DNA of 64,000 bases. Source: Suilimivivens sp963650485. Lineage in GTDB: Bacteria > Bacillota > Clostridia > Lachnospirales > Lachnospiraceae. Shown piece by piece: positions 8,287 to 17,496 of the stretch (position 1 is its first letter; every line of letters begins with the position of its first letter). The notes under the pieces are model-generated. The model made no database searches, was not told the DNA's origin, and was given only the letters and a program-made list of their open reading frames with translations. The stretch covers positions 1 through 64,000 of the forward strand of contig CAVJLN010000003.1 in NCBI GenBank assembly GCA_963650485.1, given 5' to 3'. A program made the translations under genes and the position numbers.

Positions 8287-9696
8287 ATGAGAAAAACAAA
8301 AATTATCTGTACTTTAGGACCGGCCAGTGAAAGTGAAGAGAAGCTTCGAGAGCTTATGCTTGCCGGTATGAATGTAGCACGTTTTAATTTTTCCCATGGC
8401 TCCCACGAAGAGCATAAAAAGAGATATGACCGTGTGATCAAGGTGAGCGGGGAATTAGGCCTGCAGATTGCTACACTGCTTGATACCAAGGGACCGGAAA
8501 TCCGTCTGAAGGACATCGAGGGTGGAAAAACGGTACTGGAAAGCGGCCAGACCTTTATCCTGACAATCGAAGATATGCTTGGAAACAATGAAAAGGTATC
8601 CATTACCTACAAGAATCTGATTAATGACATTTCTGTCGGTACTACAATCCTGATTGATGACGGTCTGATTGAAATGGTTGTTCGTGAGATGACCGATACC
8701 GATATTATCTGCGAAGTATTGAATGGAGGACCGATTTCCAATCATAAGGGTGTAAATGTCCCGGGGGCAGAGCTTTCCATGCCTTATTTAAGCGAACAGG
8801 ACATCAGTGATATTATGTTTGGCTGTGATATGGGATTTGACTTTCTGGCAGCTTCCTTTGTAAGATGTAAGGAGGATATCCTCGCGGTACGTAAGATTAT
8901 TGAAGAGCACGGCTCCCATATGAAGATCATTGCAAAGATTGAAAATATGCAGGGAATTCATAATCTGGAAGAGATTCTGGAAGCTTCTGATGGTATTATG
9001 GTTGCAAGAGGTGACATGGGTGTTGAAATTCCGCTCGAGGAAGTACCGGTCATTCAGAAGCAGATGATCAAACTGGCCGAGGCACAGGGAAAGCAGGTTG
9101 TTACAGCTACCCAGATGCTGGAATCCATGATTAAGAATCCCAGACCGACCAGAGCGGAAGCAACCGATATTGCCAATGCGATTTATGATGGAACGACAGC
9201 CATCATGCTTTCCGGAGAAACGGCAGCAGGAGCTTATCCGGTAGAGGCCGTTGCAACCATGGCAAAGATTGCAGAGCGTACCGAGCAGGATATTAACTAT
9301 GATGAGCGGCTGAAGAGACGTGAGGCAGAAGAGTATAGTACCACAACGGCAATTTCTCATGCAACCTGTACAACGGCAAAGGATTTAAAGGCTGCAGCAA
9401 TCATTACGGTAACGATTTCGGGATTTACTGCAGGAATGATAGCACGGTATAAGCCGAGCTGCCCGATTATTGCATGCAGTGTAAGTCCCAGAATCTGCCG
9501 CCAGATGAATCTTTATTGGGGAGTGACGCCGCTGTGGATTCCGAGAGAAAACAGTGCGGATGATCTGTTTGACGATGCGATCAGGGCAGCAGTAGAGGCA
9601 GGCTACATTAAAAAGGGAGATACGGTTGTTCTGACCGCAGGTGTTCCGCTCGGTGTACCGGGAAGAACCAATATGATCCGAGTAGTTGAAGTATAG
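8287..9696 (+). CDS. pyk: Pyruvate kinase
   Basis: 469 aa, the length of the short pyruvate kinase form without the C-terminal PEP-utiliser-like extension found in Bacillus. N-terminal KIICTLGPAS and ARFNFSHGS contribute the substrate and metal site. The signature IIAKIENMQGI near residue 218 contains the catalytic Lys, and MVARGDMGVEIP near 240 the metal ligands. It converts PEP and ADP to pyruvate and ATP at the end of glycolysis. AAGGAGG is correctly spaced before ATG 8287. The stretch from 8165 to 8286 holds a diverged palindromic repeat. Confidence 0.97.
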   Translation: MRKTKIICTLGPASESEEKLRELMLAGMNVARFNFSHGSHEEHKKRYDRVIKVSGELGLQIATLLDTKGPEIRLKDIEGGKTVLESGQTFILTIEDMLGNNEKVSITYKNLINDISVGTTILIDDGLIEMVVREMTDTDIICEVLNGGPISNHKGVNVPGAELSMPYLSEQDISDIMFGCDMGFDFLAASFVRCKEDILAVRKIIEEHGSHMKIIAKIENMQGIHNLEEILEASDGIMVARGDMGVEIPLEEVPVIQKQMIKLAEAQGKQVVTATQMLESMIKNPRPTRAEATDIANAIYDGTTAIMLSGETAAGAYPVEAVATMAKIAERTEQDINYDERLKRREAEEYSTTTAISHATCTTAKDLKAAAIITVTISGFTAGMIARYKPSCPIIACSVSPRICRQMNLYWGVTPLWIPRENSADDLFDDAIRAAVEAGYIKKGDTVVLTAGVPLGVPGRTNMIRVVEV

Positions 9697-9804
9697 GTTA
9701 AAAGTATAACTTTAGCAGCTGTAACAGAAGAAGCCTGAAGTGGAGCAGTTATAAAGTGAACTGATCAGTTATGAGTCAGAATACAGTCAGCAGGGGTTTG
9801 AATC

Positions 9805-10404
9805 ATGGGTAAAATGATTTACTTAATTGGGAAAAGTTCCACAGGAAAGGACACGATTTATAAGCATCTTCTGCAATGGAAGAAGATTTCTTTTGAGAAG
9901 GTTGTGCTCTATACCACAAGACCGATCCGTGCCCACGAAAAGGATGGCAGGGAATATCATTTTACCAATGAAGACCATTATCAGGAGCTGCTTAACTCAG
10001 GGAAAATTATTGAGGATCGTGTTTATCAGACCTTCTATGGTCCATGGCGGTATTTTACGGTGGATGATGGGAACATTGATTTTCAGAATAAGAATTATCT
10101 GGTAATCGGAACACTGGAATCCTTTGTAAAAACAGCGGAGTATTTTTCCAGAGACAAGGTATGGCCGATCTATATAGAGGTAGATGATGGAATCCGGTTA
10201 GAGCGTGCAATCCGGAGAGAACGGAGGCAGGAAACTCCGAAATATGAGGAAATGTGTCGAAGATTTCTGGCAGATGCTACGGATTTTTCGGCAGAAAAGC
10301 TGGAAGAGGCAGGAATTACGCGTTTCTTTAAAAATGACGATCTTGATCGGTGCGTACAGGAAATTGAAGAATATCTGCTGTCTGTTTTGCGAATGGAGTT
10401 CTGA
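9805..10404 (+). CDS. Guanylate kinase-like protein
   Basis: 199 aa with a guanylate kinase fold: P-loop GKSSTGKDT near residue 8 (the usual GxSGxGKS/T with Asp in place of Ser), TTRPIRAHEKDGREYHF near 38 for GMP binding, and the lid arginines RAIRRERRQ near 135. Being beside yaaR-holB it takes the place that thymidylate kinase holds in B. subtilis, so it may be a paralogue rather than the essential Gmk. The final codons and the TGA stop at 10402-10404 lie within a copy of the dispersed repeat, so the last residues (SVLRMEF) derive from repeat DNA. Confidence 0.85.
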   Translation: MGKMIYLIGKSSTGKDTIYKHLLQWKKISFEKVVLYTTRPIRAHEKDGREYHFTNEDHYQELLNSGKIIEDRVYQTFYGPWRYFTVDDGNIDFQNKNYLVIGTLESFVKTAEYFSRDKVWPIYIEVDDGIRLERAIRRERRQETPKYEEMCRRFLADATDFSAEKLEEAGITRFFKNDDLDRCVQEIEEYLLSVLRMEF

Positions 10405-10412
10405 ATAGTTAC
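10384..10412. repeat. Dispersed palindromic repeat, right half, overlapping a gene end
   Basis: GTTTTGCGAATGGAG followed by TTCTGAATAGTTAC matches the right half of copies at 5983-6026 and 63802-63868. It encodes the last residues and the stop of the guanylate kinase-like gene. Confidence 0.75.
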
Positions 10413-10505
10413 GGGAATTTAATTATTATTCGTACAGGATACAGCATAACGAAATAAAAAAACAAGAAAATCAAGATTGCATAAATATAAACAGGAGGTG
10501 CAGCC

Positions 10506-10946
10506 ATGGATATGAAGGTGAATCAGTTGACGCAGGTAACACAACCGGAAGCTGCTTCTCCTGTGAAGGAATCCGATGGCGGATTCAAATTTACCCTGAT
10601 CAGTCATGTGGAAGAGAATGAATTGCAGGCAAGACTGACCTCCATGATGGAAGCGATCACCATGCAGGGGGATAAGCTTGCGAAAAAACGTGATATTAAG
10701 GATATGAAACGCTATCGTGGTCTGATCAAGGAATTTATGAACGAGATTGTGAACCGCTCTCATGAATTCAGCAGAGAGAACTTTCTGGATAAAAGAGGAC
10801 GCCACAGAGTCTATGGAATTATTCGCCTGGTGGATGAGAACCTAGATCAGCTGGCGCAGGAATTAATGAAGGATGAGCAGGATCATCTGGCGATTTTATC
10901 CAAAATCGGGGAAATCAGGGGATTGCTGCTTGATATTCTGACATAG
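10506..10946 (+). CDS. yaaR: YaaR family protein (DUF327)
   Basis: 146 aa, of unknown function. The sequence KDMKRYRGLIKEFMNEIV, RRHRVYGIIRLVDENLDQL-like segments and the closing GEIRGLLLDIL are typical of the YaaR family. Position directly before holB is the same as in B. subtilis. ATG 10506 follows AGGAGG. The stop lies 14 nt from the holB start, so it is cotranscribed. Confidence 0.88.
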   Translation: MDMKVNQLTQVTQPEAASPVKESDGGFKFTLISHVEENELQARLTSMMEAITMQGDKLAKKRDIKDMKRYRGLIKEFMNEIVNRSHEFSRENFLDKRGRHRVYGIIRLVDENLDQLAQELMKDEQDHLAILSKIGEIRGLLLDILT

Positions 10947-10960
10947 AGGAGGATGCGGAT

Positions 10961-11953
10961 ATGGCTGAATTTCGCGATATCGTCGGACAGGAACAATTGA
11001 AGGAGCATTTACAGAGTGCCATAGAACGAAATAAGGTTTCTCATGCTTATATTATTAATGGCGAGAGAAATTCCGGTAAGGAATTTATTGCGAAGGTTTT
11101 TGCAATGGCACTGGAATGTACAGACAGGAAGGATGGAGAACCCTGTCAGGTATGTCATTCCTGTAAACAGGCGTTAAGCGGAAATCATCCGGATATTATT
11201 TTCGTATCCCATGAGAAACCAAACGTGATTGGGGTGGATGATATCCGTACCCAGATCAATGGGGATGTTGCGATTAAACCGTATAGCAGTCCGAAGAAAA
11301 TTTATATTATGAATGAGGGCGAGAAGATGACGGTGCAGGCACAGAATGCCCTGTTAAAAACACTGGAGGAGCCGCCCGAATATACCGTAATTATGATTCT
11401 GACTACAAACCTTGAAACACTTCTTCCTACGATTCTGAGCCGCTGTGTGGTATTAAATATGAAGCCGGTAAAGGATGACCAGATCAAGCGTTTTTTAATG
11501 AAGGAAATGGAAATTCCGGATTACAAGGCAGATGTCTGTGTAGCTTTTGCACGCGGAAATGTCGGGAAAGCGAGACTTCTTGCCAAGAGCGAGGAATTTG
11601 ATAAGGTAAGGGAGGAGGCTCTTGCCCTGCTCCGGAATATCCGAGATATGGAAGTTCATGAAATGGCTGCTGCGATCAAAAAGATTACAGAGTATCAGTT
11701 TGATGTGAATGATTATCTCGATATTTTATCTATCTGGTATCGTGATGTTTTGTTATTTAAAGCAACTCATGACGTAAATGGGTTGATTTTCAGAGAGGAA
11801 ATACAGTATATTAGAAAGGTAGCAGACAGAAGCACCTATGAAGGAATCGAATCCATTATCGAAGGACTAGAGAGGGCAAAGCAGCGTCTTACTGCGAATG
11901 TAAACTTCGATCTGACGATGGAGCTTTTGCTGCTGACAATTAAAGAGAATTAG
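10961..11953 (+). CDS. holB: DNA polymerase III subunit delta' (HolB)
   Basis: 330 aa clamp-loader subunit. AAA+ fold starting FRDIVGQEQLKEHL. The P-loop is altered (GERNSGKE), as usual for delta', which does not hydrolyse ATP. A four-cysteine zinc module follows (Cys at about 49, 58, 61 and 64 in ECTDR...CQVCHSCKQ). GVDDIR and LLKTLEEPP-TIL-SRC segments are the conserved AAA+ parts. It loads the beta clamp in replication. The gene sits between yaaR and ricT; RBS GAGGAGG. Confidence 0.95.
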   Translation: MAEFRDIVGQEQLKEHLQSAIERNKVSHAYIINGERNSGKEFIAKVFAMALECTDRKDGEPCQVCHSCKQALSGNHPDIIFVSHEKPNVIGVDDIRTQINGDVAIKPYSSPKKIYIMNEGEKMTVQAQNALLKTLEEPPEYTVIMILTTNLETLLPTILSRCVVLNMKPVKDDQIKRFLMKEMEIPDYKADVCVAFARGNVGKARLLAKSEEFDKVREEALALLRNIRDMEVHEMAAAIKKITEYQFDVNDYLDILSIWYRDVLLFKATHDVNGLIFREEIQYIRKVADRSTYEGIESIIEGLERAKQRLTANVNFDLTMELLLLTIKEN

Positions 11954-11969
11954 TGAGGTTATAGATGAT

Positions 11970-12878
11970 ATGGTAAAGGTAATAGGCGTACGTTTTCGTA
12001 CGGCAGGAAAAATATATTTTTTTGATCCGGGCAAATTAAAGATCACTAAAAATGATCATGTTATTGTTGAAACGGCAAGGGGGATTGAATACGGCACAGT
12101 AGTCGGAGTTCCGAGAGAGGTGCCCAAGGACAAGGTGGTTCAGCCGTTGAAGCCGGTACTGCGTATTGCCACGGAACGTGATGATGAGCAGGAAGCCAAT
12201 AACAGGAAGAAGGAAAAGGAAGCGTTTAAGATTTGCCTTGAGAAGATCAAAAAGCATGGTCTTGAGATGAAGCTGATTGATGCAGAATACACCTTTGATA
12301 ATAATAAGGTGCTTTTTTATTTTACTGCAGACGGAAGAATTGACTTCCGTGAACTGGTAAAGGATCTGGCCTCGGTGTTCAAGACGAGAATCGAGCTTCG
12401 CCAGATTGGTGTCCGTGATGAGACGAAGATCCTTGGAGGAATCGGAATCTGTGGAAGAGAGCTGTGCTGCCACAGCCATCTGTCTGAATTCATTCCGGTA
12501 TCCATTAAGATGGCGAAGGAACAGAATCTTTCTTTAAATCCGACCAAGATTTCCGGTGTGTGTGGAAGACTGATGTGCTGTCTGAAGCATGAGGAGGAAA
12601 CCTATGAAGAATTAAACCGCAGACTTCCGAATGTGGGAGATCATGTAACCACAGATGACGGATTGAAGGGTGAAGTACACAGTGTAAATGTACTTCGTCA
12701 GCTTGTGAAGGTTCTGATTGATGTAGATAATGAAAAAGAAATCAGGGAATATAAGGTAGAACAGCTTCGTTTCCGCAGAAAACATAAGCACAATAAGGTG
12801 GATGTTGCGGACGAGGAACTGAAGGCTTTGGAGAAACTGGAAAGAGACGAACCGAAATCCAAGCTGGAGGACAATTAA
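11970..12878 (+). CDS. ricT: RicT/YaaT PSP1-domain protein
   Basis: 302 aa. The PSP1 domain contains the cysteine clusters GICGRELCCHSHLSEF near residue 155 and GVCGRLMCCLKHEEETYEE near 195, which in B. subtilis RicT take part in an Fe-S-bearing RicA-RicF-RicT complex that controls RNase Y activity, sporulation and competence. The C-terminus is basic then acidic. Start ATG 11970 has GAGG 11 nt upstream; an ATG at 11965 is out of frame. YabA, which follows in B. subtilis, is absent; the next gene starts 3 nt after the stop. Confidence 0.94.
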   Translation: MVKVIGVRFRTAGKIYFFDPGKLKITKNDHVIVETARGIEYGTVVGVPREVPKDKVVQPLKPVLRIATERDDEQEANNRKKEKEAFKICLEKIKKHGLEMKLIDAEYTFDNNKVLFYFTADGRIDFRELVKDLASVFKTRIELRQIGVRDETKILGGIGICGRELCCHSHLSEFIPVSIKMAKEQNLSLNPTKISGVCGRLMCCLKHEEETYEELNRRLPNVGDHVTTDDGLKGEVHSVNVLRQLVKVLIDVDNEKEIREYKVEQLRFRRKHKHNKVDVADEELKALEKLERDEPKSKLEDN

Positions 12879-12881
12879 GAA

Positions 12882-13610
12882 GTGCTTAAGCCGAATGAAC
12901 GAATTGATGATCTGCAGCGGAATAACTACAAGATTATTCAGGATCCGGAGCGGTTCTGCTTCGGAATGGATGCTGTCTTACTTTCCGGATTTGCGAAAGC
13001 AAAAGAAGGGGATCGAGTCATCGATCTGGGGACAGGCACCGGTATTATTCCTATTTTGATGGAAGCAAAGACCGGAGCATCCGATTTGATCGGGCTGGAA
13101 ATTCAGCCGGAAAGCGCCGATATGGCACAGCGGAGTGTGGAACTGAATCATCTGGAATCTAAAATCCGGATTGTGACAGGAGATATTAAAAAGGCTTCTT
13201 CACTCTTTGGCGCGGCAACGTTTGATGTGGTGACCAGTAATCCTCCGTATATGACAGAGCATCATGGAATTACGAATGAAAAGTCGCCCAAGGCAATTGC
13301 ACGCCACGAGCTTTTGTGTACTCTGGAAGATGTCATCAGTCAGGCGGCCAGGCTGCTTCGTCCCGGTGGCAGCTTTTATATGGTTCACAGACCGTTCCGG
13401 TTGGTCGATATTATGGTGCTGATGCGCGAGTACCATTTGGAACCAAAACGGATGAAGCTCGTTTATCCATATATTGATAAGGATCCCAATATGGTTCTGA
13501 TTGAAGGATTAAGGGGCGGAAGACCACGTATGACCGTGGAAAAGCCGCTGATTGTTTATAAGGAACCCGGAGTCTATACCGATGAAATATATGAAATTTA
13601 CGGATATTGA
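12882..13610 (+). CDS. tRNA1(Val) (adenine37-N6)-methyltransferase family protein (TrmN6/YabB)
   Basis: 242 aa SAM-dependent methylase. Motif I VIDLGTGTGIIPIL lies near residue 45 and the N6-adenine/glutamine signature SNPPYM near 110. N-terminal DLQRNNYKIIQDPERFCFGMDAVLLS is characteristic of the YabB/TrmN family. It probably methylates a tRNA adenine; the target is inferred from homology. The start is GTG 12882, with GGAGG about 12 nt upstream inside the 3' end of ricT. It is followed by rsmI, as in B. subtilis. Confidence 0.9.
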   Translation: MLKPNERIDDLQRNNYKIIQDPERFCFGMDAVLLSGFAKAKEGDRVIDLGTGTGIIPILMEAKTGASDLIGLEIQPESADMAQRSVELNHLESKIRIVTGDIKKASSLFGAATFDVVTSNPPYMTEHHGITNEKSPKAIARHELLCTLEDVISQAARLLRPGGSFYMVHRPFRLVDIMVLMREYHLEPKRMKLVYPYIDKDPNMVLIEGLRGGRPRMTVEKPLIVYKEPGVYTDEIYEIYGY

Positions 13611-13631
13611 GGGGATGAAAAGGGGGAAAAC

Positions 13632-14477
13632 ATGTCTGGAACATTATACTTATGTGCTACACCAATTGGAAATCTCGGGGATATTACCCAGAGAGTTCTG
13701 GATACGCTTGCAGAGGTAGACCTCATTGCTGTAGAGGATACCAGAAATACCATCAAACTGCTGAATCATTTTAAAATCAAAAAGCCAATGACAAGCTACC
13801 ATGAATTTAATAAATATGAAAAAGCCGAAGAGCTGATTGGCCTTTTGCAGCAGGGAAAAAACATTGCATTGGTTACCGATGCGGGAACGCCGGCAATTTC
13901 GGATCCGGGAGAGGTGATGGTAAAGAGATGCCACGAAGAAGAGATTCCTGTGACCTCCCTGCCGGGATGCTGTGCATTGATTACAGCGCTTACCTTATCA
14001 GGACTTCCTACGAGACGGTTCTGCTTCGAGGGCTTTCTTCCAAAGGATCGAAAAGAACGCAAGGTAATTCTGGAGGATCTGCAAAGAGAAACCAGAACGA
14101 TCATTTTGTATGAAGCACCCCATCACCTGTATAAGACACTTTTGGAGCTTCGGGATGCCCTTGGAGATCGAAAAATAGTACTCTGCAAGGAGCTTACTAA
14201 AAAGTTTGAATCTGTTACGGAGGGAAAACTGTTCGAAATTACGCATTATTATGAAACGCATGATCCCCGTGGAGAGTATGTACTAGTCTTAGAAGGGATT
14301 GATCGTAAGAAGCTGATGCATGAGGAACAGAAAACCTGGGAAGAGATGTCTTTGCAGGAACATATGGCTTTTTATGAGGAGCAGGGATACGAAAATAAAG
14401 ACGCCATGAAGATGGTGGCAAAGGATCGGGGCGTTACGAAACGGGAAATTTATCAGAGATTATTACAAACGAAATAG
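13632..14477 (+). CDS. rsmI: 16S rRNA (cytidine1402-2'-O)-methyltransferase RsmI
   Basis: 281 aa of the tetrapyrrole-methylase fold: TLYLCATPIGNLGDIT at the start, VEDTRNT, SYHEFN, LVTDAGTPAISDPG near residue 75 and ALITALTLSGLPTRRFCFEGFLP. It 2'-O-methylates C1402 in the 30S decoding centre. It is the last gene of the yaaR-rsmI cluster; RBS AAAGGGGG precedes ATG 13632. No convincing terminator follows in the 134 nt before the next gene. Confidence 0.96.
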   Translation: MSGTLYLCATPIGNLGDITQRVLDTLAEVDLIAVEDTRNTIKLLNHFKIKKPMTSYHEFNKYEKAEELIGLLQQGKNIALVTDAGTPAISDPGEVMVKRCHEEEIPVTSLPGCCALITALTLSGLPTRRFCFEGFLPKDRKERKVILEDLQRETRTIILYEAPHHLYKTLLELRDALGDRKIVLCKELTKKFESVTEGKLFEITHYYETHDPRGEYVLVLEGIDRKKLMHEEQKTWEEMSLQEHMAFYEEQGYENKDAMKMVAKDRGVTKREIYQRLLQTK

Positions 14478-14611
14478 TGATAATTTTGGATTTGCAAATA
14501 TTAGTAAAATGGTACTTGTAGTTTGAATAGAATGTAGTATCATTAAGATAGAATTAATAGTACTTTAGTCTGGATTAGTAACTCCAGCTATATGGAAAGG
14601 GAGTGTGGGAT

Positions 14612-15160
14612 ATGCGCAGGAAATTAAGCATATTACTCAGCATCATGCTTTTAGCGGCATTAGCGCTGAATGGATGCGGCAAGAGTGGTTCTGTTCTGGA
14701 TCAGGCAGCGTGGAGAGATGATACGGTTCCCAGTGATGGTATCGTATATATTGAACCTGAAATGGTCAGTCTGGCAGCAGAACTTTCCGGAACATCCGCT
14801 TCTCAGGCAGCTTCCAAGGCAGCCTTTGAACTTGCGAACCAGCAGAGAGCTGCAGCAGGACTTAGTGCTTTGACTTGGAACTCCGGTCTTGAGCAGGCAA
14901 GTGCAGTACGTGCCGTAGAAGCTTCACAATCGTTCTCACATACCAGACCTGATGGTTCAGACTGGTGGACGGTGAACAGCAACTTGATGTATGGTGAGAA
15001 TCTTGCAAAAGGTTATGATTCTGCTGATGAAGCAGTACAGGCTTGGATGGCATCACCGACACATAAGGCAAACATTATGGATACAGAATTTACCTCCGGA
15101 GCAATTGCAATTCATGTAAGTAACGGACAGTGGTTCTGGGCGCAGGAGTTTGGGTACTAA
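14612..15160 (+). CDS. CAP (SCP/PR1)-domain lipoprotein, YkwD-like
   Basis: 182 aa. A lipoprotein signal peptide ends at LALNGC (Cys about 25). A short linker leads to a CAP domain with NQQRAAAGLSALTWNSGLEQASAVRAVE split over residues about 75-105, HTRPDG near 117, GENLAKG near 137 and a WMASPTHKANI segment, which carry the conserved His and Glu of the family. It is anchored outside the cell; the function of bacterial CAP proteins is not settled. I prefer ATG 14612 with AAAGGGAG at 14596-14603 over GTG 14603, which is within that site. A clear terminator follows, so it is probably monocistronic. Confidence 0.9.
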   Translation: MRRKLSILLSIMLLAALALNGCGKSGSVLDQAAWRDDTVPSDGIVYIEPEMVSLAAELSGTSASQAASKAAFELANQQRAAAGLSALTWNSGLEQASAVRAVEASQSFSHTRPDGSDWWTVNSNLMYGENLAKGYDSADEAVQAWMASPTHKANIMDTEFTSGAIAIHVSNGQWFWAQEFGY

Positions 15161-15182
15161 TTCATAGTGGATTACACAATAT

Positions 15183-15212
15183 AAAAGACCGCTTCGGAAG
15201 AGGCGGTCTTTT
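15183..15212. terminator. Rho-independent terminator
   Basis: AAAAGACCGC and GCGGTCTTTT form a 10-bp stem with a 10-nt loop that contains CTTCGG. The T run ends the right arm, and the A run of the left arm gives a T run on the other strand, so it may act in both directions. Confidence 0.93.
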
Positions 15213-15244
15213 ATATTGCCGATGGAAATTTTTTTTATTATAAT

Positions 15245-15308
15245 GTAACTATTCAGTATGAATGCAAGCATTTGCAGAAAGCAATTTTGCATAGCTCTGA
15301 ATGGTTAC
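15245..15308. repeat. Dispersed palindromic repeat, copy with GCATTTGC centre
   Basis: GTAACTATTCAG ... CTGAATGGTTAC with an inner part that, read in reverse complement, matches 63725-63780 (GAGCTATGCAAAATTGC, TTTCTGCAAATGCTTGC). This shows that the same element was placed in opposite orientations at two sites. It lies between a terminator and the next gene's leader. Confidence 0.8.
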
Positions 15309-15332
15309 AAAATCTGGTAAATAATAGAAGAA

Positions 15333-16292
15333 ATGGAACGGCAGGGAGCATTATACAGATTCATGAAAGGTAGAATACAGAAGAAAATTACATATCTGAT
15401 GCTGGCAGCGTTCTTTATAAGTGCCTTATCCGGCTGTGAGAAAAGGCATGAAGCCTATGTATCCGCAAGCACAACGATACGTAATAACACGCCGGTCTGT
15501 CTGGTGCCGGAGGCTTCCGGAACAGTCGTTTATGAGAATGAACTGGTATCGGTGGATGCCTCAAATACAAGTGAAGGATATGTGATGCTTGCATATCACG
15601 GGACGAATGAGAAGGTCAAGATGCAGCTTACCGGTCCTGATTATATGACATATACCTATGATCTGTACGGAAATGATTACGAAGCTTTTCCGTTATCGGT
15701 CGGAGATGGCACTTATCGCATCGGAGTGTATGAAAATGTGGCAGACAGTCAGTATGCGACCGTGTTTTCACAGGATATTGAAGTAGAAATTACGAATACG
15801 ATGGGGGCTTTCCTGTACCCGAACCAATATGTGGATTTTAACAGCTCCTCGAAGGTGGTGGAGGAAGCGAGAATACTAGTGGCTCCGGCACATGATGATC
15901 TCGAAGCCATTAATTATGTCTATAATTATATTGTTGAGAATTACACTTATGATTATGACAAGGCAGAAAATGTACAGAGCGGATATATCCCGGACGTGGA
16001 CGAAATCCTTGAAGTTAAAACAGGAATCTGCCTTGATTATGCAGCTGTTATGGCGAGCATGCTTCGCTCCCAGCAGATTCCGACCAAGCTGGAGGTCGGA
16101 TATGCGGGCGAGACGTATCATGCCTGGATCAGTACTTATGTGAGTAATATCGGGTGGATCAATGGTATTATTCAGTTTGATGGAGTGAACTGGTCTCTGA
16201 TGGATCCGACCTTTGCCGCAAATGCCGGTTCAAAGCAGCTAAAGAGCTTTGTTGGTGACGGAAGCAATTATGTGACGAAATACAATTATTAG
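15333..16292 (+). CDS. Transglutaminase-like superfamily lipoprotein
   Basis: 319 aa. A basic N-terminus and hydrophobic segment end at the lipobox ISALSGC (Cys about 35). The middle has no recognised domain but is rich in beta-type sequence. The C-terminal 120 residues form a transglutaminase core with the triad Cys in TGICLDYAAVMASMLR, His in GETYHAWIS and Asp in WSLMDPTFA. It may be a surface peptidase or cross-linking enzyme; no substrate can be stated. ATG 15363 is an alternative start that would give a more usual signal peptide, but its Shine-Dalgarno spacing is long. It precedes the pseudopilus-like operon by 52 nt and could share its transcript. Confidence 0.82.
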   Translation: MERQGALYRFMKGRIQKKITYLMLAAFFISALSGCEKRHEAYVSASTTIRNNTPVCLVPEASGTVVYENELVSVDASNTSEGYVMLAYHGTNEKVKMQLTGPDYMTYTYDLYGNDYEAFPLSVGDGTYRIGVYENVADSQYATVFSQDIEVEITNTMGAFLYPNQYVDFNSSSKVVEEARILVAPAHDDLEAINYVYNYIVENYTYDYDKAENVQSGYIPDVDEILEVKTGICLDYAAVMASMLRSQQIPTKLEVGYAGETYHAWISTYVSNIGWINGIIQFDGVNWSLMDPTFAANAGSKQLKSFVGDGSNYVTKYNY

Positions 16293-16344
16293 GCAAGGCG
16301 GAACGGTTACAGAATTTGATTTTTCAATGAGGGAGAGGCATGGA

Positions 16345-17391
16345 ATGAAGAAACAGAAAATGCTCAGTAATTCGGAAATTGCATCCTTTTGCAAGCAGAC
16401 AGCGTGGATTATTAAGGCGGGAATCACGCCGGCAGAAGGAATGGAGATCCTGATTAATGACACGATCAGTAAGGAAGGAAAGAACCTGCTGCAGCAGATC
16501 CGGACAACCTGTAATAAGGGAAATCATTTTTATACGGCATTGGAAGAGACCGGGGTTTTTCCACAATATGTGGTGAAGCTGACAGCCCTTGGAGAGGAAT
16601 CCGGCAATCTGGATGTGGTTTTGATGTCTCTTGCAGAATATTACGAACGGGAAGAGGCAATTTCAGACAGTATCCGCTCTGCGGTGACGTATCCCCTGAT
16701 TATGATTGCCATGATGTTTTTCATTATCATTCTGCTCATTGTGAAGGTGCTTCCGATTTTTAAGCAGGTGTTTGTGCAGCTTGGAACGGAAATGACCCCG
16801 TTTGCGCAGTCACTGATGAATGCAGGAACGGTTCTCAGCCGTTATGCAATTAGTATTTTTATTGTGTTGTTACTTTTAGTGACTGCTCTTTTCATTGCCT
16901 ATAAGATTCCTTCAGGAAAAGCAAAGATTAGACATTTCCTCACAGTATTTCCGTTTACAAAGAATTTTTATGACAAGATTGCAGCCGGACGTTTTGCAAG
17001 AGGAATGTATCTTTCCTATCAGAGTGGTATGGATACTTATCACAGTCTTGATATGATTAAAGGAATTGTGGAAAATGAGGAAATGGTGCAGAAGATTGAG
17101 CGCTGTAAGGCACAGATGCAGGGGCAGGCTGATCTGCCGGATGCACTTGCCGGTGCAGAAATATTTTCTAATTTATATTCTCGTATGGTTTCCGTGGGGT
17201 TTCGTTCCGGATCCATGGATGTGGTGATGCTGCAGATTTCGTCCCACTATGAAGAGGAAACAGACCGTCAGTTATCCAGAATTGTTTCAATCATTGAGCC
17301 TACTCTGGTCATTATTCTGTCAGTGATTGTCGGCATCATTCTGCTGTCCGTATTATTACCGCTTATGGGAATTATGGCGAGCATCGGATGA
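16345..17391 (+). CDS. Type II secretion/type IV pilus inner-membrane platform protein (GspF/PilC family)
   Basis: 348 aa. Two T2SSF repeats: FCKQTAWIIKAGITPAEGMEIL near the start and FARGMYLSYQSGMDTYHSL near residue 220, each followed by the conserved ALGEESGNLD or VGFRSGSMD turn. Three hydrophobic segments lie near 115-140, 165-190 and 315-345. It would form the membrane base that the assembly ATPase drives. ATG 16345 has GGGAGAGG seven bases upstream, better than ATG 16327. First gene of a five-gene operon with pseudopilin-like products. No ATPase or prepilin peptidase gene is in the window. Confidence 0.88.
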   Translation: MKKQKMLSNSEIASFCKQTAWIIKAGITPAEGMEILINDTISKEGKNLLQQIRTTCNKGNHFYTALEETGVFPQYVVKLTALGEESGNLDVVLMSLAEYYEREEAISDSIRSAVTYPLIMIAMMFFIIILLIVKVLPIFKQVFVQLGTEMTPFAQSLMNAGTVLSRYAISIFIVLLLLVTALFIAYKIPSGKAKIRHFLTVFPFTKNFYDKIAAGRFARGMYLSYQSGMDTYHSLDMIKGIVENEEMVQKIERCKAQMQGQADLPDALAGAEIFSNLYSRMVSVGFRSGSMDVVMLQISSHYEEETDRQLSRIVSIIEPTLVIILSVIVGIILLSVLLPLMGIMASIG

Positions 17392-17496
17392 TGTGATTCT
17401 GTTTAGCTTTAGCCGGACGCTGATGAAGAGCAAAGATGATTTGAGAGTTGATGTCTATCCGAAATAGATGCAGTCTGAAATTTACAGGAGAGTAGT

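Noticed and set aside
9697..9804. Further copy of the palindromic repeat
   Set aside because: Only scattered CAGTTAT and GTAACAG fragments, no consistent pairing arms.
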